From: JADJQU01 sp035490315
GTDB lineage: Bacteria > Planctomycetota > UBA1135 > GCA-002686595
Direction of reading: 5' to 3'
Length of the DNA stretch: 51,724 nt
Assembly (NCBI GenBank): GCA_035490315.1
Contig: DATHET010000078.1
Span: forward strand, 1 to 51,724
Shown: positions 26,883 through 35,288 of the stretch, one piece after another
How the letters are laid out: every line of letters begins with the position of its first letter
Position numbering within the stretch: the stretch's first letter is position 1
The notes under the pieces: generated by a model
The model's input: only the letters and a program-made list of their open reading frames with translations
Told to the model about the DNA's origin: nothing
The model's database searches: none
Program-made: the position numbers and the translations under genes

Positions 26883-29003
26883 ATGAACAAGCTGCTCTTC
26901 GTCGGCGCTTTCACCGCGAGCCTCGCCTTGCCGAGTCTCTCTTTCGCACACGGCGGCACCTACCGCGGTCCGGGTGACACCACGCCTCCCTCGGGTGGCG
27001 GCGGCGGCGGCGGCGGTGGTCCGACCACTCCTGGGCCGGCAGGTCCCGGCGCCCCTGGGCCCAGCGGCCCCACCACTCCGGGCGCCACTTCTCCGGGTGC
27101 CCCGACAGGCAGTCCCGGCGGCCCCGCGAAGCCGCGTACGGGCGGCGGCGACACCGGCCCCGACCTGACCGTGTGGCAATTCTGGTGGGCGTTCAACAAG
27201 GATCCGTACCTCAACCTGAAGTCGCACATCAACGGCGGCGCGGTTCAGACGGGATCGGACGAGTACTACCTCGGCAAGGGCGAGCAAGGCCAGTCGAAGG
27301 ACACGCTGCGCGTCAGCGAAGAGACGATCCGTCAGGTGATCGTTCCGGAGCTGCTCAATGCGCTCAAGAGCGAGAACTCGAACGACATCCAGTCGAGCTG
27401 CATGATCGCCTTGGCCAAGATCGGCGATGCCAAGAGCGAAGACGGCAAGTCCGCGTTCGCGGCTGAGATCAAGAAGTTCCTGACCAGTGGAAGCCAGGAG
27501 CTCTCCGAGACGTCGGCGGTTGCCCTGGGGATCCTCGCGAATCGCGACAACATCGAGCTGCTCAGCGCGGTGCTCAACAACGATCAGCCCAAGCTGCGCT
27601 CCCTGGAAGTCCCTCAGACCGACAACGTCAATGTCCGCACCCGCGCCTTCGCGGCCTACGGCTTGGGCCTGATCGGCTACAAGGCTTCGAACGAAGATCG
27701 CGAGGCGATCAACGCCACCCTGCGCAAGATCCTCGATGGCGAGGGCAAGAACATGGCGCAGCGCGACATCCAGGTCGCCTGCTTGACCGCCATGGGTCTG
27801 TCCCCGATGGACATCAATCACGACGACAAGACCGTCGACGAGATCAAGAAGATCAAGGCGCCCGCCGAGCTGAAGTCGCGCCAGGATCAGCTCCGTTACC
27901 TGATCAACTACTACAGGGACGACGCGAACAATTTCCTGATCCGGGCCCACGCTCCGATCGCGATGGGACGTCTGTTGTCCACGGGCGAAGTTCCGAGTGA
28001 TTTCGCTTTCCGCGACGTCGCCGCCAATGTGCTCATCGAGAGCCTTTCGAAGGATTCCAAGGACCAGGACGCGATGAAGCAGAGCTGCGCGCTCGCCCTG
28101 GGAGTCATTGGAGATTGCGACGAAGATCCGACGGACAAGGCGATCCGCGCCGCGCTGATGCGCGTCAAGGAAGACCTTTCCGACCAGCAGGTCCGCAATT
28201 TCGCTCTGATCGGGCTGGCTCAGGCCGCTGGTCACCCGGGCCATGGCGCGGGCGATCCGATCTACGGCGTCAACGCCAAGGACAAGTCCGAGAACTCGCG
28301 CACGTTCCTGCTCAACGAATTGACCAAGGGCAAGAACAACGTCAAGCCCTGGTCGGGCCTGGCGATCGCGGTGATGGAACGCGAGCTCGAGGACGCCAAG
28401 CAAGCCTGGTCGCCGGATTCGAAGGCGGCCTTGCGCCTGACGCTCGCGGGTGCGAAGTCGCCCGAGGATCTCGGCGCCTTCGCCATCGCCTGCGGCATCG
28501 CGAAGGACACCGGAGCCAAGGACACCTTGATCAAGAACCTCGACACGGTTCACGACATCGAGGCGCGCGGTTACACCGCTGTCGGACTGGGTCTGATGGA
28601 CGAGCAGTCGGCCATCGCACCGATCCAGGACATCGTCAAGAAGTCCAAGTACAGCCCTGATCTCCTGAAGAGCGCGGCGATTGCACTGGGATTGCTGGGC
28701 GACAAGCAACTGGTCCCCGACCTCGTCGACATGCTCAAGACGTCGACCGGCCTCGCCTCGCAAGCGGCGATCAGCTCGGCCCTGGGCTACATCGGCGACT
28801 CGCGCTCGGTCGAGCCCTTGATCGGTGTGATCAAGAACCAGGAGTACACCGCTCTGGCCCGCGCTTTCGGCGCGGTGGCGCTGGGAATCATCGCCGACAA
28901 GGAGCCCTTCCCCTGGAATTCGAAGATCGGCGTGAACAGCAACTACCGCGCGAACACGCCGTCGCTGACCGACCAGAAGGGCGGCATCCTCGACATTCTC
29001 TGA
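26883..29003 (+). CDS. secreted HEAT-repeat protein A (tandem paralogue)
   Basis: The 706-residue protein has a signal peptide (NKLLFVGAFTASLALPSLSFA) whose likely cleavage leaves an N-terminal His (HGGTYRGPGDTTPPS). Residues 34-95 are a Gly/Pro linker that starts with a run of nine Gly. An aromatic motif (WQFWWAFNKDPYLNLKSHI) follows, then about 570 residues of HEAT-like helical repeats (SSCMIALAKIG, ETSAVALGILANRDN, AAIALGLLGDKQLVPDLVDM, LGYIGDSRSVEPLI). It ends with SLTDQKGGILDIL, identical to protein B. HEAT arrays bind proteins; I know of no function for this family. It has its own promoter and terminator. Confidence 0.92.
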   Translation: MNKLLFVGAFTASLALPSLSFAHGGTYRGPGDTTPPSGGGGGGGGGPTTPGPAGPGAPGPSGPTTPGATSPGAPTGSPGGPAKPRTGGGDTGPDLTVWQFWWAFNKDPYLNLKSHINGGAVQTGSDEYYLGKGEQGQSKDTLRVSEETIRQVIVPELLNALKSENSNDIQSSCMIALAKIGDAKSEDGKSAFAAEIKKFLTSGSQELSETSAVALGILANRDNIELLSAVLNNDQPKLRSLEVPQTDNVNVRTRAFAAYGLGLIGYKASNEDREAINATLRKILDGEGKNMAQRDIQVACLTAMGLSPMDINHDDKTVDEIKKIKAPAELKSRQDQLRYLINYYRDDANNFLIRAHAPIAMGRLLSTGEVPSDFAFRDVAANVLIESLSKDSKDQDAMKQSCALALGVIGDCDEDPTDKAIRAALMRVKEDLSDQQVRNFALIGLAQAAGHPGHGAGDPIYGVNAKDKSENSRTFLLNELTKGKNNVKPWSGLAIAVMERELEDAKQAWSPDSKAALRLTLAGAKSPEDLGAFAIACGIAKDTGAKDTLIKNLDTVHDIEARGYTAVGLGLMDEQSAIAPIQDIVKKSKYSPDLLKSAAIALGLLGDKQLVPDLVDMLKTSTGLASQAAISSALGYIGDSRSVEPLIGVIKNQEYTALARAFGAVALGIIADKEPFPWNSKIGVNSNYRANTPSLTDQKGGILDIL

Positions 29004-29025
29004 GAGAGAGGCTTCGGTTCGCTTG

Positions 29026-29064
29026 CGCTGCCCGGCGGCTCATACCCGCCGGGCAGCGTTGTTT
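29026..29064 (+). terminator. Rho-independent terminator after HEAT protein A
   Basis: A perfect 13-bp stem CGCTGCCCGGCGG/CCGCCGGGCAGCG with a seven-base loop, followed by TTGTTT. It begins 22 bases after the stop. Confidence 0.88.
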
Positions 29065-29414
29065 GCATCGCGCATCCGTCGGAGAAACTGAAGCCCCACT
29101 CTGCAGCGACGACGGTCGCGGAAGGCACGCCTCGAGAGTCTGTTGCACTTTGGATTCGCGGTCAGACAACGGCCGGAAAGAGAATTCACTGGTGAGTCGC
29201 TGATCGGAAAGACCTCGCTTCCAAGCTCAATCTCGCGAAGCACTCCGGTCTTCACGCAGAGCGACGCGGGCTCTGAGATTGCGTTATTTCTGCGTGTTGA
29301 CATGGGAACCTGCGTCGTGATTTCGAAACTCGAGCACGCGCATTGGACGCGTTCGTGAATGCGCAATGCACGATCTGCGGTGAATGAGAGGTGAATTTGA
29401 TTCCTGTTGGTAAA
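29065..29414. other. 350-bp non-coding gap between the HEAT paralogues
   Basis: This stretch is richer in A and T than its neighbours and holds no credible gene. It contains TTGACA at 29297-29302 without a good -10, and an inverted repeat GCGCATT/AATGCGC (29338-29344, 29358-29364) centred about 65 bases before the sigma-54 -24 element, where an enhancer-binding protein could sit. Nothing else was seen. Confidence 0.5.
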
Positions 29415-29430
29415 CGGCATGTCGCTTGCG
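29415..29430 (+). promoter_or_regulatory. sigma-54-type promoter (-24/-12) of HEAT protein B
   Basis: CGGCATGTCGCTTGCG keeps the invariant GG (29416-29417) and GC (29428-29429) ten bases apart and matches the TGGCACG-N4-TTGC consensus closely. It lies 66 bases before the start codon, nearly the same distance as in the paralogue, which supports function. Confidence 0.58.
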
Positions 29431-29494
29431 CTGGTGATTGCAGAGCAGAGAAGACTCTGCCCGCAATCGCTCGCTTCCAATCCAGGAATCTTCC

Positions 29495-31606
29495 ATGAAC
29501 AAGCTCTTCTTCGCCGGCGCAGTCGCGGCAGGTCTTGCACTGCAGAGTCTCTCCTTCGCTCACGGCGGCACGTACCGCGGTCCGGGAGACACGACTCCTC
29601 CCTCGGGCGGCGGCGGTGGCGGCGGAGGAAACCCGGGGACGCCTCTTCCTGGAAATCCAGGTCAACCGGGTGCTGGCGGCAGACCGACACCGGGAGCCGG
29701 AACTCCGGGATCTCCGACCGGCAGCCCGGGAGGTCCCAACGGCCCGAAGACGCCCTTGGGCGGCGACTCCATCGACCTTTCCTCGTGGCAGCAATGGTGG
29801 GGCTTCAACAAGGACGGCTTCCTCACCCTGAAGTCGCACATCCGCAGGCAGAGCACGGTCACCGGAACGGACGATTACTACCTGGGCCGCGGAACTCGCG
29901 ACTCCGAGCGCGACATGCAGATCGTCAGCGAGCAGACGATCCGCGGCTCGATCGTTCCCAAGCTGCTCGACGCCTTGGCGAACGAGAGCTCCAACGACAT
30001 CAAGTCGAGCTGCATGATCGCACTGGCCAAGATCGGCGAGGTCGTGAGCGAAGATGGTCATTCGCCGATCGCCGCGGCGATCAAGGCTTACCTGGGCAAC
30101 TCCAACCAGGAGCTCGCCGAGACGGCGGCGGTGTCGCTGGGCATCCTCGCGAGCCGCGACAACATTCTCCTGCTGACCGCTCTGCTCGACAACGATGCGG
30201 CCAGGCTGCGCCCGCTCGGATTGCAGGGCAACGTCGACGTGCGCACCCGCGCCTTCGCCGCATACGGTCTTGGCCTGATCGGCTACAAGGCTTCCAACGA
30301 GGATCGGATCGCGATCAATGCATCCCTGCGGCGGATCCTCGATGGCGAAGGAAAGACCATGGCTCAGCGAGACATCCAGACCGCGTGCCTGACCGCGATC
30401 GGCCTTTCTCCGCTGGAGATCGATGCCCAGGCTCACGGCGATGTCGCTCCGAAATCGGCGACAGCGGAAAAACTGACTTCGCGGCAGGATCAGCTGCGCT
30501 ACCTGCTCGCTTACTTCGGGGACGATGCCAACAATCCGCTCTTGCGCGCTCATGCACCGACAGCGATGGCGCGGCTGCTCTCCACCGGGGACGTGCCGGC
30601 CAGCTTCGAGCTCAAGGACACGGTCGCGACGCGCCTGATGGCGAGCCTGACCAAGGCGTCGAAGGACCACTCGTCGATGCAGCAGAGTTGCGCACTGGCG
30701 CTCGGTGTCATCGGCGATTGCGACGAGGATCCGACGGACAAGGCGATCCGCGCTTCGCTGATGAGCGTCAAGGATGAGTTGAACGACATGCAGGCGCGCA
30801 ATTTTTCCCTGATCGCCTTGGCGCAAGTCTCGGGGCGGCCGGGCCACGGCGCGGGCGACGCGATCTATGGCGTGAACTGCCGCAACAAGCAGGAGAACTC
30901 GCGTTCCTTCCTGCTGGGCGAGTTGGCCAAGAAACGGTACATGGTTTACGAGTGGTCGGCGATCGCCATCGCGGTCATGGAACGCTCGCTCGAGGACAAT
31001 GGCCAGGCCTCGTCCACCGATTCGAAGCTGGCCCTGAGCAGCGCGCTCGACGATGCGCGTTCGCCCGCGGCCATCGGCGCCTTCTCGATCGCCTGCGGCC
31101 TGGCGCGCGACAAGGCGGCCAAGAACACCTTGATCGCCAACCTGGAAAGCGTGCGCGACGCCGAAGCACGCGGCTACACCGCCGTCGGACTGGGCCTGAT
31201 GGACGAGCAATCGGCTCTCCGCCCGATCCAGGAAATCGTCAAGAAGTCCAAGTACAACGCGGACCTCTTGAAGAGCGCGGCGATCGGCCTGGGCCTGCTC
31301 GGCGACAAGGAGCTCGTGCCCGAGCTGGTCACCATGCTCGAGAACGCGACGGCCCTCGCTACGCAGGCCGCGGTCAGCTCGGCGCTGGGCAGCATCGGCG
31401 ATTCGCGCTCCGTCGATCCCTTGATCCGTGTGATGCAGGACCAGAAGATCACGTCGCTCGCTCGCGCGTTCAGCGCGGTCGCGCTGGGAATCATCGCCGA
31501 CAAGGAAGACCTGCCGTGGAACGCGAAGATCGCGGTCAACAGCAACTACCGCGCGAACACGCCTTCCTTGACCGACCAGAAGGGCGGGATCCTCGACATT
31601 CTCTGA
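29495..31606 (+). CDS. secreted HEAT-repeat protein B (tandem paralogue)
   Basis: The 703-residue protein repeats the layout of protein A along its whole length: signal peptide to residue 22, mature start HGGTYRGPGDTTPPS, a Gly run of eight then a Pro/Gly linker, the aromatic motif WQQWWGFNKDGFLTLKSHI, HEAT-like repeats, and the same C-terminus RANTPSLTDQKGGILDIL. Differences cluster in the linker and near residues 310-330. ATG 29495 has AGGAA seven bases upstream. Tandem duplication is the simplest origin, and both copies look intact. The function is unknown; an extracytoplasmic scaffold or binding role is likely. Confidence 0.92.
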   Translation: MNKLFFAGAVAAGLALQSLSFAHGGTYRGPGDTTPPSGGGGGGGGNPGTPLPGNPGQPGAGGRPTPGAGTPGSPTGSPGGPNGPKTPLGGDSIDLSSWQQWWGFNKDGFLTLKSHIRRQSTVTGTDDYYLGRGTRDSERDMQIVSEQTIRGSIVPKLLDALANESSNDIKSSCMIALAKIGEVVSEDGHSPIAAAIKAYLGNSNQELAETAAVSLGILASRDNILLLTALLDNDAARLRPLGLQGNVDVRTRAFAAYGLGLIGYKASNEDRIAINASLRRILDGEGKTMAQRDIQTACLTAIGLSPLEIDAQAHGDVAPKSATAEKLTSRQDQLRYLLAYFGDDANNPLLRAHAPTAMARLLSTGDVPASFELKDTVATRLMASLTKASKDHSSMQQSCALALGVIGDCDEDPTDKAIRASLMSVKDELNDMQARNFSLIALAQVSGRPGHGAGDAIYGVNCRNKQENSRSFLLGELAKKRYMVYEWSAIAIAVMERSLEDNGQASSTDSKLALSSALDDARSPAAIGAFSIACGLARDKAAKNTLIANLESVRDAEARGYTAVGLGLMDEQSALRPIQEIVKKSKYNADLLKSAAIGLGLLGDKELVPELVTMLENATALATQAAVSSALGSIGDSRSVDPLIRVMQDQKITSLARAFSAVALGIIADKEDLPWNAKIAVNSNYRANTPSLTDQKGGILDIL

Positions 31607-31622
31607 TCACCCTGGGTTCGCG

Positions 31623-31660
31623 AGCGCTGCAGTCCGGCAAGCCGGCCTGCAGCGCTTTTT
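31623..31660 (+). terminator. Rho-independent terminator after HEAT protein B
   Basis: AGCGCTGCAG pairs with CTGCAGCGCT and, past one mismatch, CCGGC with GCCGG around a two-base loop; TTTT follows. It ends at the stop of the convergent gene and shares the CGCTGC core with the terminator of protein A. Confidence 0.9.
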
Positions 31661-32229
31661 CATGGGCGTGGACGGCGCAAACCCAGACCCACGAAACCGA
31701 GCAGGGCGAGCACGGCGCCGAGGATCGCGAAGGCGCAGATGCGCGCGCGAGTCTCGGCGGCTCGCGCGCGAGCCGAATTCGCGTTCAGGTCGGCGGTGAG
31801 CACGCGCGCTTGAGCGAGGGGCTCGGCAAAGGTCTCGCGCACGGCGGGATCCGCCGCGGCGTGGACCTCGCCGAAACGCGACAGACTCTTTTCCGCGAGC
31901 GCAGGATCCCGCAACCACAGGGCCGCGGCCGTGGCGCGCTCGGCAAGCCAGACGTCGCCTGGCGCGAGCTCTAGCCCGCGTTCCGCAGCTTCGCGGACGC
32001 CTTCGAAGTCGCGGGCGCGGTACAGGAGCCAGACCTCGGCGCGATTCGCAGCCAGGGGATCGAGGTCCGCGCGAGCCAGCTGCAAAGCCTGGGCGAACTC
32101 GCCCGCTTCCGCGGCCTTCTGGACTTCCGCGAGCGTGTCGGCCACGGGCGACCATTGCCCCGGCAGCAGGCCAAAGAGCGTCAACCCGAGCACGAAGCTC
32201 GCGCGTTCAACTGCCCCGGGCATCCGCAT
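31660..32229 (-). CDS. TPR-like membrane-anchored protein
   Basis: The 189-residue protein has an N-terminal hydrophobic stretch (ASFVLGLTLFGLLPGQW), about 110 residues of TPR-like helix pairs (LAEVQKAAEAGEFAQALQLARADLDP, YRARDFEGVREAAERGLELAPGD), and a C-terminal membrane helix (ICAFAILGAVLALLGFVGLGL) before RRPRP. It is probably exported and anchored. ATG 32229 follows GAGGAAG with good spacing and overlaps the end of the spermidine-synthase-like gene by 23 bases, so the two are coupled. An ATG at 32223 is an alternative. Confidence 0.72.
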   Translation of the reverse strand: MRMPGAVERASFVLGLTLFGLLPGQWSPVADTLAEVQKAAEAGEFAQALQLARADLDPLAANRAEVWLLYRARDFEGVREAAERGLELAPGDVWLAERATAAALWLRDPALAEKSLSRFGEVHAAADPAVRETFAEPLAQARVLTADLNANSARARAAETRARICAFAILGAVLALLGFVGLGLRRPRP

Positions 32230-33796
32230 GGAAGGCTTCCTCGATCGAGCGGCGCTGCAGCACGTCGCTCGGATTGCGATCATCGGTGAGGATCGTGCCG
32301 GCGCTGGCGTCGAACCAGCGCGCGCCGGACGGCAGCTGCGCGGGCCCCCACAGGTGCACGAGCGATGCATCCGGCCGCGGCGCGGCGGGGTCGCTCGGAT
32401 CGACGGGCTCCATCCCGGCGCGCGCGAACACGACGTAGTTCCTGGAACCGCCGACGCGCAGCACGAGCACGCGCGATTCGAAAGCGCTCGCGGCGGTCGC
32501 GGCGATGGCGACGAGCAGCGGATCCTCGAACGAAAAACCGCCGACGTTGATCGCCAGCCAGCCACCGGGGCTGAGCTTCGCGCGCATTTCCTGCATGGCT
32601 TCGCGCGAGCAGAGGTGCGCGGGGATCTCCGTCTGGTGCGCGTAGGCGTCGAGCACGATCTCGTCGAAGGGCCCGCTCCACATCCGCAGCGCGCTGCGTG
32701 CGTCATAGCCCGCGAAGACGCGGTGGGCAGGATCGTAGACGGGCAGGTCGAACCAGCGCTCGCCCAGGCCCACGACCACCTTGTCGATCTCCGCTCCGAC
32801 GCAAGACAACTCGAGGCCGGGAGGTGAAGCTCCGTCGAGCACGCGGAACGTGGTGCCCGCGCCCAGGCCGAGCACGGCGACCCGCCACGTCCCGTTGTTG
32901 CGCTGCGCCCACCAGGCGGGCAGGGCGAAGGCGTCGTAATAGAAGCCCGGGCCGAGGGCTCCAGGATTGGCGCGCCAGACGGACTGGAAGGAGTCCAAGC
33001 CCTCGTTGACCTGTAAGAGACGCAGCTCGCCGCGCAGATCGCGCACGGCGCGCACGCTCTGGTAGCTCGATTCGCGCGCCTCGAGCAATTCGAAGCCCTC
33101 TCCGATGCCGGGACCTGGAGGAACCCTCGAGCCCACGGCGCACAGCACGAGCACCAGGATCAGCCCTGAAGCGCCGCGCATCCTGCCCGCGAGGGCCAAG
33201 GCCAGCGAGCCCGTGCCGAGCAGGACGGCGGCCAGCTCGATCGTGCGCGCCACGCCGAGCCCGGGCAGCAGGACATGGGTGGTCGAAAAGGTTCCCACCA
33301 GGCTGCCGAGGGTCGAGACGCAGAGCACCTGCCCGCCGGCGACTCCCGGCCGCGCGCCGCGGCGCGAGGCGAGCTCGACGGCCAGGGGGCCGATGGTGCC
33401 CAGGGCCGCGGCTGGCAGCAGGAACAGGAGCGAGGTGGCGGCCAGACTCCCCCACTCGAAGAGTGCTCCCGCCTGCTCGAGGCGCAGTGCCTGGGGCATG
33501 AACCAACCGCAGACCGGCGCGGCGAGCAGCGGCAGGAGAGCCGTGAACACGGCCGAAGCGCCCAACGCGGTGGCCAGGGCGGACTCGATGTTCGCGCGGC
33601 TGGCCCAGCGCGCTCCCGCGAGATAGCCGAGCGCCAGCGCGAGCAGGATCACGCCGATCACGTTGGTCCAGACCACGCTCGAGGCGCCGAACCAGGGCGA
33701 GACCATGCGCACCGCGGACAGCTCGACCGCCATGGTCGCCGCGCCAGCGACAGCCACCCACAGCAACAGTCCCGGCGCGCGGGGCTCGGGCTTCAT
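32207..33796 (-). CDS. membrane-fused spermidine-synthase-like protein
   Basis: The 529-residue product has about seven hydrophobic helices in its first 240 residues (for example WTNVIGVILLALALGYLAGA, LLFLLPAAALGTIGPLAVEL) and then a Rossmann methyltransferase-like domain with VAVLGLGAGTTFRVLD, an acidic loop and DEIVLDAYAHQTEIPAHLCSREA, the spermidine-synthase pattern. Such fusions are widespread in bacteria; whether they make polyamines is unclear. The N-terminal helices resemble a permease-type bundle. I start at ATG 33796; a GTG at 33808 would add four residues. Confidence 0.82.
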   Translation of the reverse strand: MKPEPRAPGLLLWVAVAGAATMAVELSAVRMVSPWFGASSVVWTNVIGVILLALALGYLAGARWASRANIESALATALGASAVFTALLPLLAAPVCGWFMPQALRLEQAGALFEWGSLAATSLLFLLPAAALGTIGPLAVELASRRGARPGVAGGQVLCVSTLGSLVGTFSTTHVLLPGLGVARTIELAAVLLGTGSLALALAGRMRGASGLILVLVLCAVGSRVPPGPGIGEGFELLEARESSYQSVRAVRDLRGELRLLQVNEGLDSFQSVWRANPGALGPGFYYDAFALPAWWAQRNNGTWRVAVLGLGAGTTFRVLDGASPPGLELSCVGAEIDKVVVGLGERWFDLPVYDPAHRVFAGYDARSALRMWSGPFDEIVLDAYAHQTEIPAHLCSREAMQEMRAKLSPGGWLAINVGGFSFEDPLLVAIAATAASAFESRVLVLRVGGSRNYVVFARAGMEPVDPSDPAAPRPDASLVHLWGPAQLPSGARWFDASAGTILTDDRNPSDVLQRRSIEEAFHADARGS

Positions 33797-33842
33797 GCCC
33801 AGGCGCACCTGGGTTCAGCGACCGAGCGCCATCGCCCGCTGC

Positions 33843-35171
33843 TCACTTCGCTGCTACCGGCAGATCGAAGTCCTTGCGCACCACGTAGACGCGCCCCGGC
33901 TCGGAGAAGCCGTTGAACATCATGTCGAGCATGTCCTCGAGGCTGCGCGGCAGGAGCGCGTCCTGCTTGGTGCCGTTCAGGATCACCGACACCGGCTTGT
34001 CGAGATCGACGAGCACGTCGTTGAGCATCAGCGTGACCTGGCGGATGCCGTTGCCCGTGATCGTGATCGTGTTCTTCGAGCGGTCGATTTCCGCCTCCAC
34101 CTTGGCCACTCCCGATGCGACGTCCGTCGGCTGGACTTTCACCCAGTAAGCCTTCGAAGGGATCGGCTTGCCGGGATACAGCGTGACCTTGACCGGATTG
34201 GCGATGCGCGGATGGTCGGTCATCCAGGTCAGGACGTCGAGGTCGCTGCCGTCGGCTTTCAGCGTGCAGTTGTCGTACCCGGCTTCCTTGCTCTTCTTCT
34301 CGAACTCGGCGGCCTGGGCGCCCGCGCCCGCGAAAAACGTCGGAAGCCCGCGGAAATTGTCGATCGGAGTCGCCCCGCTGTCTCCCGCGCGGCCGATCGC
34401 GCCGGCGAAGATGTGCGGGAACTTGCTGGCGATGGAGATGGCGGCCGCGACTCCGGCTTCGCGTCCGCAGATGTAGATGCGGTCGCAATCGACAGCGTAC
34501 TTCTCGCGCACGTCGCGCAAGGCGCGCATCGTCACGGCGATGCCGCCGGGCTTTCCAGCCGCGGTCTGGCCCTCGCTCCAGCTCGCCTGATCCTCCGGAA
34601 GATTCACCACCGCGATCAGCACCTTCTCGCGCAGCGCGGGATCCATCCAGTTGTCCTGGAGGAAGGTCTCTCCCGTCTGCGCCTTGCCGTCCTTGGCGCC
34701 GGGCAGGCACAGGAGCAGCGGATAAGGATCCCCGTCGACGCGGTAGGCTTTGGGCAGCCAGAGCGCGTAGGACATCGGGTCCTCCTTGTCAGGAGCCTTG
34801 GCCGCGACCTGCTTCGGATTGAGCACGGTCGTCACGACCTCGCCGAGCTTCTTGCCGGCCATCTTGTAGTCCGCCGAATCGTACAGGGCCTTGGACAGGT
34901 CCGCGGTCAGCGAGAGGCCGCCCTGCAGCGGATCCTTGGAGTTGCGTGTCTTGCCGGCCTTCTCCAGGAACTTGCGCAGCTCGGTGACGGCCTTGTTCTT
35001 CTTCTCGGCGTCCTTCGTTTTCTCTGGATCCAGGGCCGCGCCGATCAGGCTGGCCAGCTCCTTCTGATCGCCCTTCTTCAGCTCGCCTGTCTGCTGAACG
35101 AGGGGTGAGGACAGGGCGGCAAGGGCGAGGGAGGCCGCGGCGAGCGCGACCCAGGCAGCTTTGTGAACCAT
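33843..35171 (-). CDS. secreted esterase-like alpha/beta-hydrolase without Ser nucleophile
   Basis: The 442-residue protein has a signal peptide (VHKAAWVALAAASLALAALSS), a Lys-rich helical stretch (about 30-110), then an alpha/beta-hydrolase-like domain: MSYALWLPKAYRVDGDPYPLLLCLPG, MDPALREKVLIAVVNLPED, and DCDRIYICGREAGVAAAISIA. That last block is the nucleophile elbow of PHB-depolymerase/LpqC-type esterases, normally GxSxG, but here it is GREAG with Glu in place of Ser. A C-terminal beta part (VKVTLYPGKPIPSKAYWVKV) follows. Binding without classical catalysis, or another chemistry, is possible. Confidence 0.72.
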   Translation of the reverse strand: MVHKAAWVALAAASLALAALSSPLVQQTGELKKGDQKELASLIGAALDPEKTKDAEKKNKAVTELRKFLEKAGKTRNSKDPLQGGLSLTADLSKALYDSADYKMAGKKLGEVVTTVLNPKQVAAKAPDKEDPMSYALWLPKAYRVDGDPYPLLLCLPGAKDGKAQTGETFLQDNWMDPALREKVLIAVVNLPEDQASWSEGQTAAGKPGGIAVTMRALRDVREKYAVDCDRIYICGREAGVAAAISIASKFPHIFAGAIGRAGDSGATPIDNFRGLPTFFAGAGAQAAEFEKKSKEAGYDNCTLKADGSDLDVLTWMTDHPRIANPVKVTLYPGKPIPSKAYWVKVQPTDVASGVAKVEAEIDRSKNTITITGNGIRQVTLMLNDVLVDLDKPVSVILNGTKQDALLPRSLEDMLDMMFNGFSEPGRVYVVRKDFDLPVAAK

Positions 35172-35288
35172 GGCGGGCTTTATCTGGGGCTGACCCCGGA
35201 GTATCAGGGATGCAGCGACCGGTAGATCATCGCCGCCAGCGGCTGCCAGTTCCAGCACGGCGTGCTGCGCCCCCCCCTCAGCGGGTGC

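Noticed and set aside
29143..29358. 71-residue open frame between the HEAT paralogues
   Set aside because: No ribosome site, no conserved pattern and a base composition unlike neighbouring genes.
35172..35288. Rho-independent terminator after the Nudix-purM gene
   Set aside because: Only a six-pair hairpin (CAGCAC/GTGCTG) without a T-run on the minus strand; too weak to annotate.
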